DNA from: Takakia lepidozioides
Lineage: Eukaryota; Streptophyta; Takakiopsida; Takakiales; Takakiaceae
Length of the DNA: 60,000 nucleotides
Assembly (NCBI GenBank): GCA_030704615.1
Contig: CM060732.1
Location: forward strand, 70,291,053-70,351,052
Direction: 5' to 3'
Shown here: piece by piece, positions 44,871 to 58,217 of the stretch
Position numbering within the stretch: position 1 is the first letter of the stretch
Layout of the letters: every line of letters starts with the position of its first letter
Position numbers and translations under genes: made by a program
The notes under the pieces: model-generated
The model's database searches: none
What the model saw: the letters and a program-made list of their open reading frames with translations, nothing else
Told to the model about the DNA's origin: nothing

Positions 44871-47254
44871 GAAGTGGTTTTTAATTATTCACGGAGATCT
44901 AGTGTAGGTTATTGTTAGTGTAATTTTCCAAATCAAATTATAAGTCAATCCAATTGAACTTCATGCAATGAAAATCTATCTTTTTGAGTACATATATTAA
45001 GAAGAAAGTAACACTACATAATTGTATGGAGTTTGTTTAATAGCAAGATAAATGTGTCATTTTGATAAAATTGAATCAAAGAAAAAATATCATTGTACTA
45101 TCATAAGACATAAAAAGAGATGGGTGCCAAACGGGAGCCAAAATGATAAGAAGTCGGCCAAAAGCCTCGACAAAACCAGATGAATCTATCTCTTAATACT
45201 CCTAAGCATCTTGAAGACAACCATATACCTTGAATTCAGTGTTGCAGATCTTCATATAGTACCAATTCATACCATCGTACAAGTCTTGAGGAGACAACCA
45301 AAGATTAGGGGATCCCCTTGGGAATGTTGGTTGTTCAAAGCGCGTGTCAATTTGTGAGTATGAATATCTAAAGTAGATTATCCCTCTCCAACCCCACAAG
45401 GTGTCAAATTCTTTGGTAAACTTGGCACACTTGGCGCTCTAACGACCTCTACATAAACACACTTTAGACCAAATGATTGCAACAAAGTTATAAGTAAAAC
45501 ATAGTGCTCAAGATATTCCATTTGTCTTTGGGTACAAATTGAAGAGCAGCCGGCAGCGAATCAACTGCGAACGTTAATACACGCAATGTTTGTGTGCAAG
45601 CTGACAAGCCCATTGCTTGGATGCAAATCATGAAACTTCTTTATATGGGTTGTTGCACAACATTAGACTTCTACATCAACAAGTTGACCACTAGAGCAAA
45701 TATTATTGTGATAAAAAAATATCAAAACTTATTTTATGGCTCACCTTGTGAAGGCTTGAATCAAATGCTCATGTCCTCTACATGTCACACAATGATATCG
45801 GGGTTGTAGTTTAGGATGAGTATGATTTTGCTATGGTAGGGAAAATCACTACAATGAAGATATTCACATCCATGCACATAGAGAATAATAGTACACACAA
45901 AACAGACACCGGGTTGTACACCTTTACTGAACACACAGTTGTACACAGATGTCTTGAAAGACCGTGAACCAAAGGTTGTAAACTAACTTATACTGAAAAC
46001 CCCAGGTTGGAAGCCCTAGCCATTTGCTCCAACATGAGAGGGTAGTCAAGCTCTAAATGATCCCAACCATGCAAGACTAAAATGTCATGATGTAGCCACG
46101 AATCTTGGGTAACCAAATAAAGTTCTCTGGAACTAATTATCTCTACAACGGTCACAAACAGCTACGCATAGAACAAGTGAATACCTCCACGCCTAAGGAA
46201 TAAGTGATAATGCACATTATGAGAACCTTAGCCATCACATATGTGAAGGCTTTCCTCCTTTCAAAAATCAAACTCCACAAGATATCCAAACAAATTCTAG
46301 CAAACTATCCTACTGGCTGATGAAGTATTCCCCATGGATGCTGGATTAAAAACCCTAGGGTGGGAAAACCCAGTTGGACAAAACCCACACCAAGGAAAAC
46401 CGTGCAGCAAAGACAAATGAGTCTTTCACCCTACAAGTACTACCTATAATCGGAAGAAAATGAATCGGCATTGCTAATAAATCTGAACAAAACCTACACA
46501 TCAACTTTAATTTCCTTAGGCACCAACATTTCTATCATTCTTTAGCCAAGGATCGCTATTCCACTACATTGCAAGTGGTTCCATGATTGCTAAAGGCTAT
46601 AGACAACAGTTACCTTCAAGCACATTATACGTGTCATTAGATCACAAAATCCATACACAACTACCATGTTTCTACCTAATCACGACCTAGCCATGACTAG
46701 CCCTGTAGTCTCAAAATTCATACAAACAACCTGTAGACAGACAATATGAAGACCAATACCTACACGCAAGCGATACTTCACGACAAAGTAGTTTCCAGTT
46801 ACCAAAGATAGGCAAAATAGGAAGTGTTCGCGTACCTAGATAGTTGCTCATCGTGAAAGCTCAATCCCATGTCATACTAGTATTCAGATGTCACAACAAA
46901 TGTAACCCGAATTCTAGTAGTAATCAAAATGACTATCTCACACCCAATTTGAATCTGAGAGAGAGACCACAGGCTTGGTGGCCACAGAAACAGTTTCCAC
47001 ATGCGAATATCAAATTTGGTCAAGATTATCTTAGAAACTTGTGTCTGTGCTAATCATGTTCTCAGGCACCTAAGCTATTGTTCTTCCACAGAAGGTCCAC
47101 CCAAAATAATCAGCAAGTCTGCACTCACCACCACTTTCTTTTCCAACAAATTCCTGGCTATGGGTAACTTTAATAAACCTGATCGTGAAAGCTTAGGGCT
47201 CTCTTCATTCACATGAATTAGAAACAAATCACTTAGCAATACTACTAGTTCCAA
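44871..47254. other. gene-poor spacer
   Basis: I see no recognisable gene on either strand. A minus-strand frame at 45202-45399 (FPRGSPNLWLSPQDLYDGMN) looks weakly gene-like, but no family is recognised. Confidence 0.35.
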
Positions 47255-47958
47255 TTGACATACACTTTCCTTTAAGTCATAGTTATCCGCTTTGATGCGT
47301 GCGCCTAACCCCCAAACTGGCCGCCGAGCTGATTCGGAGCTTCGGCTGCTCACCGGGACATAACGATCCCCCCTTGCTTCTCCAACAGACCCTCGAACTA
47401 TCGGGCCCAGTGGAAATTCCCTTTGGTTGTTGACAGTCCGTAATAGCTCCCCACACCTGGGTCGTTTTTCGGCTCACTTGCTTGCTTACTTACTAGCTTT
47501 TGGTCACTTAACGGGCTTGCACCGTTCTCAAGGTTACTACTCCCTTCTATAGGTGTCGGTGGGGGTCTCACAAATAGCCAAGTCATTTTCTGGTGAACCA
47601 CCACCAAGACCCTCGACTCCCTGTGGTAAGTCGCGGTGAGTCTTGGCCCACCCACCAAGGCCGATGGACCGTGGTGAGCCCCAAGACTCCCCACGACTCC
47701 TACCAGAAGGCCTCAACCTCACAGTGGGTCCTATGCCACCCCCAGTACGACTCCCTAAGCTACCACCACCCCACGTGGAGCCCCCACCGCAACCCGACTT
47801 GCGGGGCTCTCCTAGTGAGTGCCTCGTCCGCTCCCTTGAGCGCCTTCGGCCCTCAAGGGTGCTTCAGCCCCATTTTCCTATTGTTGCCGCTGCCCCCACC
47901 ATAGGGGCAGCCCCTTTTGTGTCCCGACCCCCCGCCTTCAAGACAAAGGGCCGCGACA
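47255..47958 (-). repeat. diverged solo LTR related to the Ty3 chromovirus
   Basis: From about 47270 (AAGTCATAGTTATCCGCTTTG) to GGGCCGCGACA at 47958 the sequence follows the chromovirus LTR with many substitutions and small gaps. There is no internal coding part. The left end is approximate and no target duplication was found. It is much older than the copies at 24.5-32.2 kb. Confidence 0.85.
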
Positions 47959-49524
47959 CACAATCCCACCATCCCACATAACTTGAAACCTGCGGCGCAA
48001 ATGCCATTGCAAATAAAAACTCGAACTTTCACGCTACAGGGAAGGAAAGAGAAATTGGGCGCGTGCTAGCTATGAAGCTACCATGATAGCCTTAAAGCAA
48101 GCTTATCGTAATCCACCTAGCTTCAACTTAGAAAGCCAAGAATCAGACACAAATTTCAGAAATCAAACACGTGTTTGATAGTTTGATATTCGCGCCGTCA
48201 GCTTCTAGTACTAAGCTTAGTTGAGACATGATATAGTCTGAACCAATGGGACGGAACTGTGAGGCGGATAATATATGAACCTAGCTGTCATACATATACT
48301 TCTAGTTTCTAACGTACAAGTTGTTCACAGTCACATACTCCAACCCCGTACCAAAAAACCATATAGAACTTTGGAGCCATCGAAGCCATGTTGTCCACAA
48401 TAATGGTGCTTTTGGCTTACTATTACCACAACCCAACAACCAGACCTATATGACTGAAACTATTAAGAAACAAATATTTACTTTTCTCCTGTATAGTTAC
48501 AGCTTTATTAAACTTGAAATCAAGTGCTAACTTAGCACTTCATATCGTGATCTCTCGAGTGATTTCTCACTAAAAAATCACTCGAATATTAGTTAAGCTC
48601 GGGGCACCCCAGGCTATGGGGAATCCATCCCACAACAACCTCTCCTCGCACACTCATACACTCCAAGTGTCAAAATACTCTGGCACCTCATTTTAGCTGC
48701 TGACTAAGTCTAGGTGTCAAAACATTGAATAACTAGCTAACACTTAGCTAAGTTCACGCTATTACTTAAGTAGTTTGACATGCGAAATAAAATGCAATCT
48801 TAGAATGAAAAAGTATGAAATGTGAAACATATGTCATATTGCCGTGAGACTTGTGTGATGGTAAAGATAATTTGAATGCAAGAAAAAGATTGAATTGAGA
48901 ACGAATGTAGGAGGACTGTAACAATGGACAAGTAATGAATGGCTCAAAATGTGATGCTCAACCAACTCTGATGTGAACCCAATTTTTTGCCCGTTTGTGA
49001 GATAACACAACTCTTCAAGATAAATAGATTATCATGACATTTTTACCTATTCAAATGTAAGAATGGAACGATATTTTTAGGCTAGTCTAGCAATTCAATA
49101 GGATAAAAAAGAAACCAACTCATTACATGAAACCCATGGAACTAGAATATGTATAGCAGAGAAAAATTTACGAAATTGACCATTTTTGCCATAATTTAAA
49201 ATGGAACTACATGTTGGATCATGACTCTGCCTCCAAGATTCTAATGGAAGAAAGTTCCATAAAATGTTCGACACTTCATCATGCTGAGAGAGACAACCAT
49301 GAGACTCAACTATAAATCCTACCTTATAGAGTGATTAGGGGGTTTGTAACACTAGTGACCCATTATAGCAAAGTTCTAGCAACGTTCCCATCACAACTAC
49401 GACCATGCAAATTGCGACTATTCAAACAAGTTGTGACTCTTTGTCGTCACAACAGTTTATATGTGACACCATCTCATTTGTTTCAACCTTTTTCCAATTG
49501 ACATATATACGTGATATATTATAT
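47959..49524. other. gene-poor spacer
   Basis: AT-rich, with no family seen. An inverted GATCTCTCGAGTGATTT and AAATCACTCGA pair near 48550-48584 can form a short stem. Confidence 0.4.
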
Positions 49525-51705
49525 ATACTAGGGTAGTCTGTGCCGTTGGCCCAAGTGTCTAATGTCATCTAAGCCCAAGTGTAAGATCTTCTATGTATCC
49601 TAGTGCGTTTCCTATGTCGAGGCCCAAGTGCGACCTCTAGGGTAGCCTGTGCCGTTGGCTCAGTGTCATCTAAGTCCAAGTGCAATCCCCTACGTATCCA
49701 GAGACCCTCATGTTTAGCATATATATAGGCATAGGGTAGTCTGTGCCAATATCGGCCCATGTGTGAAGAATTGAAATCTAAGCCCAAGTGCAATCTCCTA
49801 TGTATCCAAGTGCTTCTCCTATGTAGAAGCCAAGTGCGACCTCCAGTGTCCAATGTCATCTAAGTCCAAGTGCAATCCCTATGCATCCAGACCCTGCAGT
49901 TTGGGGAGATGTCCATGTCATTATTCCAACAAAGCCCACTTTGTTATTTTTGCAATCTCCCCTGTCGAGGCTTCATATATTGATATATCCACTTTGATAT
50001 TTTTTGCCAATTTTGAGCGACCAAAAAGTACTTGAAATTCCAAATCTCCCACATAAAGGGCCAATCATTGCTCCAGGAAAGCCCACTTCGGTATTTTTTG
50101 CCGATTTCCAGTGACCCAAAGTACTTGAAATTCCACATCTTCCACACCACAGGTCCAAAAATCATGAGACCAGGCCAGTGCACCCCTCCTCATTGAGGGC
50201 TTTCCAGCGGTACCAACCACCAACGTTGGGGCCTTTGCAGTTTGGGATATCTCAACTTGACAAAACAAAACAAAACAAAACAAACGTCTCGAGCATGTGC
50301 CGTTGGCCCAAGTGTCCAGTGTTATCTAATTCCAAGTGCAATCCCCTATGTATCCAAGTGCGTCTCATATGTCGAGGCCCAAATGCGACCTTGTGCCATC
50401 GGCCCTACAGTGTCATCTAAGCCCTAATGTAAGATCTTATGTGTATCCCAGTGCGTCTCCTATGTCGAGGCCCATATGTCCCCTTCGTACAACCACTAAC
50501 TCATCACCAGTGCCTTTGGCCCATGTGTGAAGAATTGAAATCTAAGACCAAGTGCAATTTCCCCAGTGCGTCTCCTATGTCGAGGCCCAAGTGTGACCTC
50601 CAGTGTAGCCTATGCCATTGGCCCATGTGTGAAGAATTAAAATCTAAGACCAGTGCAATTTCCTATGTATCCAAGTGCGTCTTCTATGTCGAACCCCATC
50701 TAAGCCCAAGTATCCAATTGCATCTCCCATTTAGGGGCCCAAGTGTCCAGTGTCATCTAAGCCCTTGAGTGCAATCTCCTATGAATCCAAATACGTCTCC
50801 CATGTCCAGGCCCAATTTTTTTTTTTCCATGAATTTATTGAGTAGTAATATATCCAATCATTATTGATATATCTCCTATCGAGGCTCCAATCATTGTCCC
50901 AGGAAACCCACTTTGCTAGGGTAGCCTATACGGTTGGCCCAAGTATCGAGTGTCATCAGCTAAGTCCAAATGGACTCCCCTATGTAGCCAAGAGCGTCTC
51001 CTATGTTGAGGCCCAAGTGCAACCTCTAGGGTAGTCTGTGCCATTGGCCCAAGTGTCCATTGTCATCTAAGTCCAAGTGCAATCCCCTACGTATCTAGAG
51101 ACCCTACAGTTTGGGAGATCCAGGGTAGCCTATGCGATTGGCCCATGTGTGAAGAATTGAAATCTAAGCCCTAGTGCAATCTCCTATGTATCCAAGTGTT
51201 TCTCCCATGTAGAGGCCCTAGTGCGACCTCCAATATCCAATGTCATCTCAATCCAAGTGCAATCCCCTGTGCATCCAGTGACCCTACAGTCTGGGAGATC
51301 TCCACATCATTGTTCCAACAAAGCCCACTTTGCTATTTTTGCAATCTCCCCTGTCGAGGCTTCATATATTGATATATCCACTTTGCTATTTTTCGCAAAT
51401 TTCCAGAAACCAAAAGTACTTGAAATTCCAAATCTCCCACTTGAAGGGCCAACCATTGTTCCAGGAGAGCTTACTTTGCTATTTTCCCCGAATTTCCAAA
51501 GACCAAAAGTACTTGCAATTCCATATATCCCACACCGCGGGTCCAGAAATCATGAGACCAAGCCGGTGCACCCCTCCTCATCGGGCTTTCCAACGGCACC
51601 AAGCACTGGGGCTGGGCCCCGCGGTTTTGGGAGATCTCAACGACGCTACAACAAAACAAAAACAAAACAAACGTCTTGCTTTATATATATATATATATAT
51701 ATATA
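49525..51705 (+). repeat. composite repeat family with AAAC tract (copy group 3)
   Basis: About six variably truncated units occur head to tail. GTTGGCCCAAGTGTC-type starts lie near 49537, 50293, 50930 and 51040. AAAC-rich tracts lie near 50262-50283 and 51647-51670. It ends in a TA microsatellite at about 51685-51706. A frame at 51221-51718 is repeat sequence and is not called. Confidence 0.8.
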
Positions 51706-51706
51706 T

Positions 51707-54700
51707 GTTGATTTATGATTGTCGCAGTAAAGTTGCCATCTCTTAGACGTCGCAATTAACTACGATATTGTTAGGGCAACATTTTCAACTCTGGGGGAGT
51801 TTAAAAAATAATAACAGTTGATTTTGTTTTTCTTCCTATTTTCTTCTCCTTAATTTCCAACTTTGAGTTTTTGTGTGACTCCTAGAGTGTCATAATTCAG
51901 CAGCTACTTGGCCTAAACTGTTTGCGATGTTTGCATGACCGTTCTTATTTGAGGTTTCCACATAAATCATCTTTGCTAATGCGTTTTTTTTTCTTCCCCA
52001 GCTTGAGACATTTATGAGGTTTTCATTACTCTGAAGATGATATTTATTAGTATGCAATGACTTAGAGATGCTATATAATGGAAGTCTACGGTTCAAACTT
52101 CTCCAAATGCATTGATAACGTAGCTGAGTTGTGGAAGAATCTGAATATTTTTCAAGAGTTGTATAAAACATTTGGCGATCTTCTAGCACAAAACAAGATC
52201 AAAAAAATAAGAAGAGAACATAACGTTTTTAAAACTTAAAATTAGAATTAGAACCTTTGTTGTTTAAGTTCAGGCGATGGTCTCTATGAGTTACAATCAA
52301 CCCCATTGACAATCATCATAGCTAGATGTGGTGCCTAAGAGGTTGCAAATTGCATATGTAATGTTTACAATTTGTGACCCTTGGGAGTCGCTAGTACCCC
52401 AACAAACCATTGTAGTTAGCTACAAACAGGGGGTTAGGCACAATAGGATTGTGGAAGGGTTGATATTGCATATTAGCGACAAATACATCTGCGATGTGTA
52501 TGTGACTTTTGAGAAGTCGTAAATATTAGTTCTTCACTTCTTAGTAGTGCCTCCAAGGCCATATTGTCTTCTTGTGACAATATCAATATAACTTGGTAGT
52601 TGGGATCACATATCTTTGCAACATTTCATGTCGGGAAAGGCTACACATCAAACTCTCTCAAAAATTTCATGAGACCAACATGCAGATATGACATCAACAA
52701 TGAATTCTCAAGTTGGCTGAGTTTTATGTATTATGTTGCAAAATTGATATTTGAGAGTGGTCCAAGAGCCCTCCAAACAGTTTCCATTTTGTAAATTCTT
52801 TTCCTATGAACCCATCTAGTAACATCAGTAGGTTACGTCAATAGTGGTTGTTTGAAAAACTCATAATTGAGGTTTTGTTGCACCTACTATAGATGGGACC
52901 TAACTAGTTTATGCCATAAAACACATCAAAAGTCATAGCCTTCATATGTTAGTTTGATAGACAATTTACCATGTCTCATCCATCTCAACAAGAGATATCA
53001 AGAAATTGCGTGAGCAACTTATGCTTGCACAAGCATGAAAAATATCCAAAATGTCTTTTAATTCACTAGAAGTAGATAATTCTAGTTAACCGTGACTAAA
53101 CCATGACAAAATATTCCAAGTACACGTGTCTTGAACTAATTAGTTTGTTAATCTTAGTAATATTGGAACAATATCTCAGTATCCTTTGCGTGGTCATGCC
53201 CTTGGCACGACCAATAAACGGGTGAGGGAAAAAAATTAAACTCTTAGAAAAGAGCCATAAGGCATTCCACAGGTGAGAGAGGCAACAACCACCTCCAAAA
53301 AGGCCGCGGGAGCATAAGACTTAGCCGCATTCCCTCCTCACCACACCTCTGCGACATTTCCAACTATGCACTACAACTTAGGTCTCCGCTGAATTCCCCT
53401 CTTTTTTCAAGGTTTTTTAATCTTCTTTCTAGCACCTTGGCTATTTTTACCACTGCCAACATCAATACCTAACTATGGTGGCCTATGTCACCGCCCTCAT
53501 TTTATCTCCTCTTCTTGCTATTCACACAAAAACACACTCGCAGTGGCAGGGATCCAGGCATTCACGATATTTTTTTAATTTAGAAAGACACATTAGAACA
53601 ATTCAAACTAGCTCTAGCTCACAAAACTTCGACCTTGGCACGTCCGCGACGTCTGCGCTGCAAGACAACGCGTCGTTCCCATAAAAACTCACCCCCAAGT
53701 CTTTCTACATCCAGATGGTACAAATGCAGAATTAGCCATCCCAAGACGACTATACACCAACCGAGAACGTGAAACTCCACCAAGTGAGCAAGAAACATGT
53801 AATAACATAAGCAAGGACTATCCTCTTCTACAAAGGAAGAAATGATCTTTAGCATGTTATGTGCAGAGAATGCTCCAGGCTTGGATACTGGCCCAAAATC
53901 CACCGATACCAATCCTACATATCCCTCAGGGCTATACCCGTTCCAAGAACAAACACAGGATGACGAAGAAAGTATAATTCAGCATATCGTGAGATTATCG
54001 TAGCCCACACAACTTAACTAAAGACGATAGAGCGGCACATTGGAATTCACAGCAGAAGATAATACTTGGTTTGACAGCTTTGACGCACTTGTCAATTCTG
54101 CAACTGACATAATGTTTGAAAAATGGCCTTGAAGCATTTTGTATGGATAGGAGAGATAGGAATATATATATATTTTGTGTATTGCGGTAATACGGGCATT
54201 ATGGATGCCACCTCTAGTGCCAGCAGTGATGACGGTTAATGGGCCGGTGTTCCAACCTCGTTGACGAATTGTGAGGATGAGCGGGGCATATTTATGTTGT
54301 TTGTCTAAAGTGGAAGAGTTGGGGTAACGATCACGACAATATTATGTAAATTCGACAAAGTGGATGGTGAGGTTTGGGAACGGAGTAATAGGGAGCGTTT
54401 ATGGGTAAACATGGAGAAGCAAGATGTCTGGGCATAGTTTGGCAGAGCAAATGCAGGGTGAGTGGGGACATGGGAGTCACCATGGAGGGACAGTATGGTC
54501 TGGGGGTCTGCCTTGGTAGGTGCCGGCGTTAATGAGTGAGAACCATCTGGTTACAGTGCGGTGCATGAGAAGTTTATGAATGTGTCAGACTTCGTGGTTA
54601 TGTCGAGTTATACGAAGTCTGCGGATGATAGGGTGGGTACACTGGCTGAGGAGGTGAGGCCAGATGTCACTCATTTGTCTATTAGGGGCTCGTGGTTTCT

Positions 54701-54889
54701 TTGGGGGGTATTTCAAAGGTATCGACCTAGGAGCCAGTAGATTTGTGTAGCAAAATCCTGGCAAGGTGGTTGCAGTTGACTTTCGCGTGGGGTTGAGGCA
54801 GAGTAGTTATTCCATAGCCATACTAGTCTATTGTTGGGTATTAGGCCAAGGTAGCCTTCATGGCGAGGTTATTGTGAAAGAGGTTATTT
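51707..54889. other. gene-poor spacer
   Basis: No gene is recognised. The stretch near 51890-52190 (minus) and 52320-52520 (plus) has open frames of 60-100 codons without known motifs. GT-rich text fills 54180-54900. Confidence 0.35.
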
Positions 54890-54986
54890 CTCCTCGCACT
54901 ACCTATTAAGGGGCCTGATTTGTGAGTTGTCGCTCGCAGGTGTTTCCCTTAAACAAAAAGAAAAAAAGAAAAAAAGAAAAAAAAAC
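54890..54986 (+). mobile_element. possible retroposon end with A-rich tail
   Basis: GGGCCTGATTTGTGAGTTG is followed by a tail of AAAAAGAAAAAAAG type at 54954-54986. This resembles the 3' end of a retroposed element. A similar GTTTGTGAGTGGTTGCTC text occurs near 10706-10722. Confidence 0.35.
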
Positions 54987-55043
54987 TTTGTTCACACATC
55001 GGCTGGTAAATGCACAGTGTGACGCCCGGTTTGGGGTTCAAAC

Positions 55044-55844
55044 CAGTGTTGGACCGGTGTATGGGGGCGAGGTGGGGTATCAGCATGGTAAGGGTATTGT
55101 AGCACGGTACCAGACCAGGCGGGTACAAGCAACGGGCAGTACCCCGGGCATAACGTATTGGGGGCAATAATATAGCAAAACCCTAATACCTGGGCTCCTA
55201 CCAGACGAGCCTGGTATTGCAAAGAACGCAACTTTGCTAGTACTTCCGCCAACTCCCTCTGAACCTCGAGCACCTCCCATGTGTGCCATGGATGCCTGCA
55301 CCCCGTGAGGTCGGGATGGCATGACTTGAAAGGACCATGTGCGTAATTGTGCGCCATGTCATCTTCCCAATGTCGATGGCAGAGTTGACCCAAACTTGGC
55401 AGTGGTACCTGCAGGTTTGACTCTTTCGCTGTCACTTGCACCCTATGTATCAATATGTGGAGCGTTAGGGATTAGGGTGCAGCAATGAAGAGTGCCCTCA
55501 GCTTGGCATTTTTGCTTCAAACCTAGCGATTTCTTCAGCATTGGGTTGGGCTTGGGGTTCTCATGTGGTCAAATTGTTAGGTGCTATGGTTTTCAAGCCT
55601 TTTCTATTGATTTTGGCTGTATGTTGCTTGATACCATTCTTGATATACCCCCAATATATGTTTAGAAAATTGCAATATTGTTACCATACCATACTAGGCA
55701 AAAAAATTATATACATACCATACTGGTACATTAAAAATTTGATATCTACTTTGATACCATTACGTGCCTGGTATGAAGGAGGCCTCTTCACCGACGATAC
55801 CACCCTAGTTGGTATGAAATGTTTATGATACCGGTCCAACACTG
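55044..55844. mobile_element. non-autonomous hAT element with captured Ty3 fragment
   Basis: 801 bp with terminal inverted repeats CAGTGTTGGACCGGT and ACCGGTCCAACACTG. It is flanked by a perfect 8-bp target duplication GTTCAAAC at 55036-55043 and 55845-55852, the hallmark of hAT transposition. There is no transposase. Inside, 55248-55303 is nearly identical to 38777-38832 of the PHD-type Ty3 element, and a minus-strand frame reads LTGCRHPWHTWEVLEVQREL. The element thus carries, or was hit by, a piece of that retrotransposon. The empty target site reads GGTTCAAACCC, a Pol III B-box-like sequence. Confidence 0.9.
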
Positions 55845-55852
55845 GTTCAAAC

Positions 55853-56657
55853 CCGGTGCCCTGCCCCGTGTGTGGATTGTGATTGTTCGTGACAGTATGT
55901 CTGGGCGCTGATCGTCCTGTAGGTCTCATGCCCCATAAATGAAAGGGGGTTAATTTTTCCCGTTCATAGTAACCTTTTGATTAAAGAAAATAAAAAGTAT
56001 CTCAAAAAAAAGGTGTAGGCATATAAATTTATTGAAAAGAGGTGTTTATCACATTCATTATGGTCCAGAAAGTGAAATAATGACTTTTGTTTTCAAGGAA
56101 ATAAGAAATGTGTTTTGAGGGAAAGATTTGGCTGGTGATAGTATGCCCAGGAGACCTGGAACTTACATAATACCAAAAAGTATATGCATACTAAACACTG
56201 TGTATTGGTAGGAAAACAGGTACACTGAAGAGATGATGAAGGGGCAGAGTAGTTTTGGGCTCTCCCTTTCATGGCTGCGGGTATTGAAACATATTTAATG
56301 GGCAAGTTTGATGTTCCCACTCAAGTTCCAAAGGTTCTCATTTAAGTGAGATTGGTGTGGAGTACTTGTTCCTTGTGGTAGCAACTCATGGCATCTGCCA
56401 GCCTACATGGTCTTACATCAGTAACAACAGAGAACATACTTTGTGTGACTAGCTTTCGAAGCTACTCAAAGAGGACTTTGTGACCATCACCCGCCTCATA
56501 CACATACAGTATTACTAAATCTAACAAAGAATCACCCTTCGATGTTGGCAAGTCTTTCCAACTCCCCCACCCTTTCACTCCTGCATAACTATTCCCTAAC
56601 CTCCCCCCTTCAGGTGAAAACACAAGAACACAAACATGGATCTAATTGCACCTGGGA
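55853..56657. other. possible SINE 3' part and NAD kinase downstream flank
   Basis: Positions 55853-56010 follow the B-box-like site and end in an A-rich region (AAAGAAAATAAAAAG, AAAAAAAA), consistent with the rest of a SINE. The remainder, to the NAD kinase stop at 56658, has no recognised feature. Confidence 0.4.
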
Positions 56658-57576
56658 CTAGCTGGTGGTGGGCCCATCCGACAACTGAGTCTTTCTAAGG
56701 TTCCAATGCAAATCCTCGCGCACACTGCTCAGAAAATAGTTAGTCGATTCCTTATCACAGGCAGCTGGAACAGGCCATGCTGACATGTGGACCATAAGGG
56801 CATCACCGCTTAATAGTGGGTGTCGGTCCTTGCCATCAAAACTTGCCCAGACCTGGCCTCTGCTGTCCTGTGGCACCTGTAATGGATGCCCAATTGTGAT
56901 ATGTCAAAAAGCAGGGAGTAGTGTGAATGCCCTTCAGGATTACAGGGTCAAACAAAAGATGCTGTTTGATGATATGTTCGACAAATAACTGTTACAGTAG
57001 ATATGGACCATTCAGCTCTCTTTGTTCTTATACTACAAATCCAGCTGGATATAATCTCCCAATGCTGTTGCGAAAATGGTTGATTTGCTGACAGCTACAA
57101 CACAGTGATGAGTTTAATCAATCACCAACTTTGTTACCAAGAGTTCAATTTAGAGGAGAAATTGCAGCAATCCTTTGTTGTGTAGACTCTTCGTATCAAC
57201 ACTTCTCAGAAAAGATTCACCTGGATTCTAAGTGTCGCATACTCTGGAAAAATGAGTGGCCGGAAGGATAATGAATGGGGACAAATTGGAGTAAAAAGCA
57301 TTCCTGGGACCTGCAAAACACACCACACAGCGGGTTACCTGTACAGCTTCATTCAAAGTTTCTAGTCCTAAGACTTAAACTTTGACTCCGAGAAACTCCA
57401 CATGGTCCTTAGCACCAAATAGAGATACACATACCTGAGGGTGGACCATCGAACCTCCAGCTGCCAATGAGTAGGCAGTGCTTCCCGAGGGGGTGGAAAG
57501 AATAATGCCATCTCCTTGTACGGAAGTGACAAAGAGATTATCACAATAGCATTCCAAGTTCGTGATAAAAGATGAC
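56658..57576 (-). CDS. NAD kinase, C-terminal exons (partial)
   Basis: NAD kinase phosphorylates NAD to NADP using ATP. Three minus-strand exons are visible: 57576-57435 (cut by the gap), 57310-57221 and 56876-56658. The first has [19 protein letters not shown] and the conserved [19 protein letters not shown], which forms the NAD site. The second reads [20 protein letters not shown]. The third has [17 protein letters not shown] and ends SDGPTTS. Introns are GT-AG with phase-0 joins. The N-terminal domain and the GGDGT motif should lie in the gap. A plant cytosolic-type NADK is likely, but the subtype cannot be set from this part. Confidence 0.93.
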
Positions 57577-58076
57577 NNNNNNNNNNNNNNNNNNNNNNNN
57601 NNNNNNNNNNNNNNNNNNNNNNNNNNNNNNNNNNNNNNNNNNNNNNNNNNNNNNNNNNNNNNNNNNNNNNNNNNNNNNNNNNNNNNNNNNNNNNNNNNNN
57701 NNNNNNNNNNNNNNNNNNNNNNNNNNNNNNNNNNNNNNNNNNNNNNNNNNNNNNNNNNNNNNNNNNNNNNNNNNNNNNNNNNNNNNNNNNNNNNNNNNNN
57801 NNNNNNNNNNNNNNNNNNNNNNNNNNNNNNNNNNNNNNNNNNNNNNNNNNNNNNNNNNNNNNNNNNNNNNNNNNNNNNNNNNNNNNNNNNNNNNNNNNNN
57901 NNNNNNNNNNNNNNNNNNNNNNNNNNNNNNNNNNNNNNNNNNNNNNNNNNNNNNNNNNNNNNNNNNNNNNNNNNNNNNNNNNNNNNNNNNNNNNNNNNNN
58001 NNNNNNNNNNNNNNNNNNNNNNNNNNNNNNNNNNNNNNNNNNNNNNNNNNNNNNNNNNNNNNNNNNNNNNNNNNNN
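57577..58076. other. assembly gap of 500 unknown bases
   Basis: Exactly 500 N. The round number suggests a placeholder length. Frames reported through the Ns are meaningless. The missing C-terminal half of DXO1 and N-terminal part of NAD kinase do not fit in 500 bases, so the real gap is larger or the join is wrong. Confidence 0.97.
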
Positions 58077-58217
58077 GTGCAGTATGCGTTACTATATCAA
58101 AGGGGTCATCTACAGCTACCTGTTACTGCATTGCGTTGAAAGCACACAAATACACAAATTAACCAGACAGCCCACAAACAGAGAGATCATATTCCAGAGT
58201 GTGCAGTGCGGGCTGAC

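Noticed and set aside
55681-55929. Minus-strand frame across the hAT right end
   Set aside because: It crosses the transposon border and shows no conserved motif.
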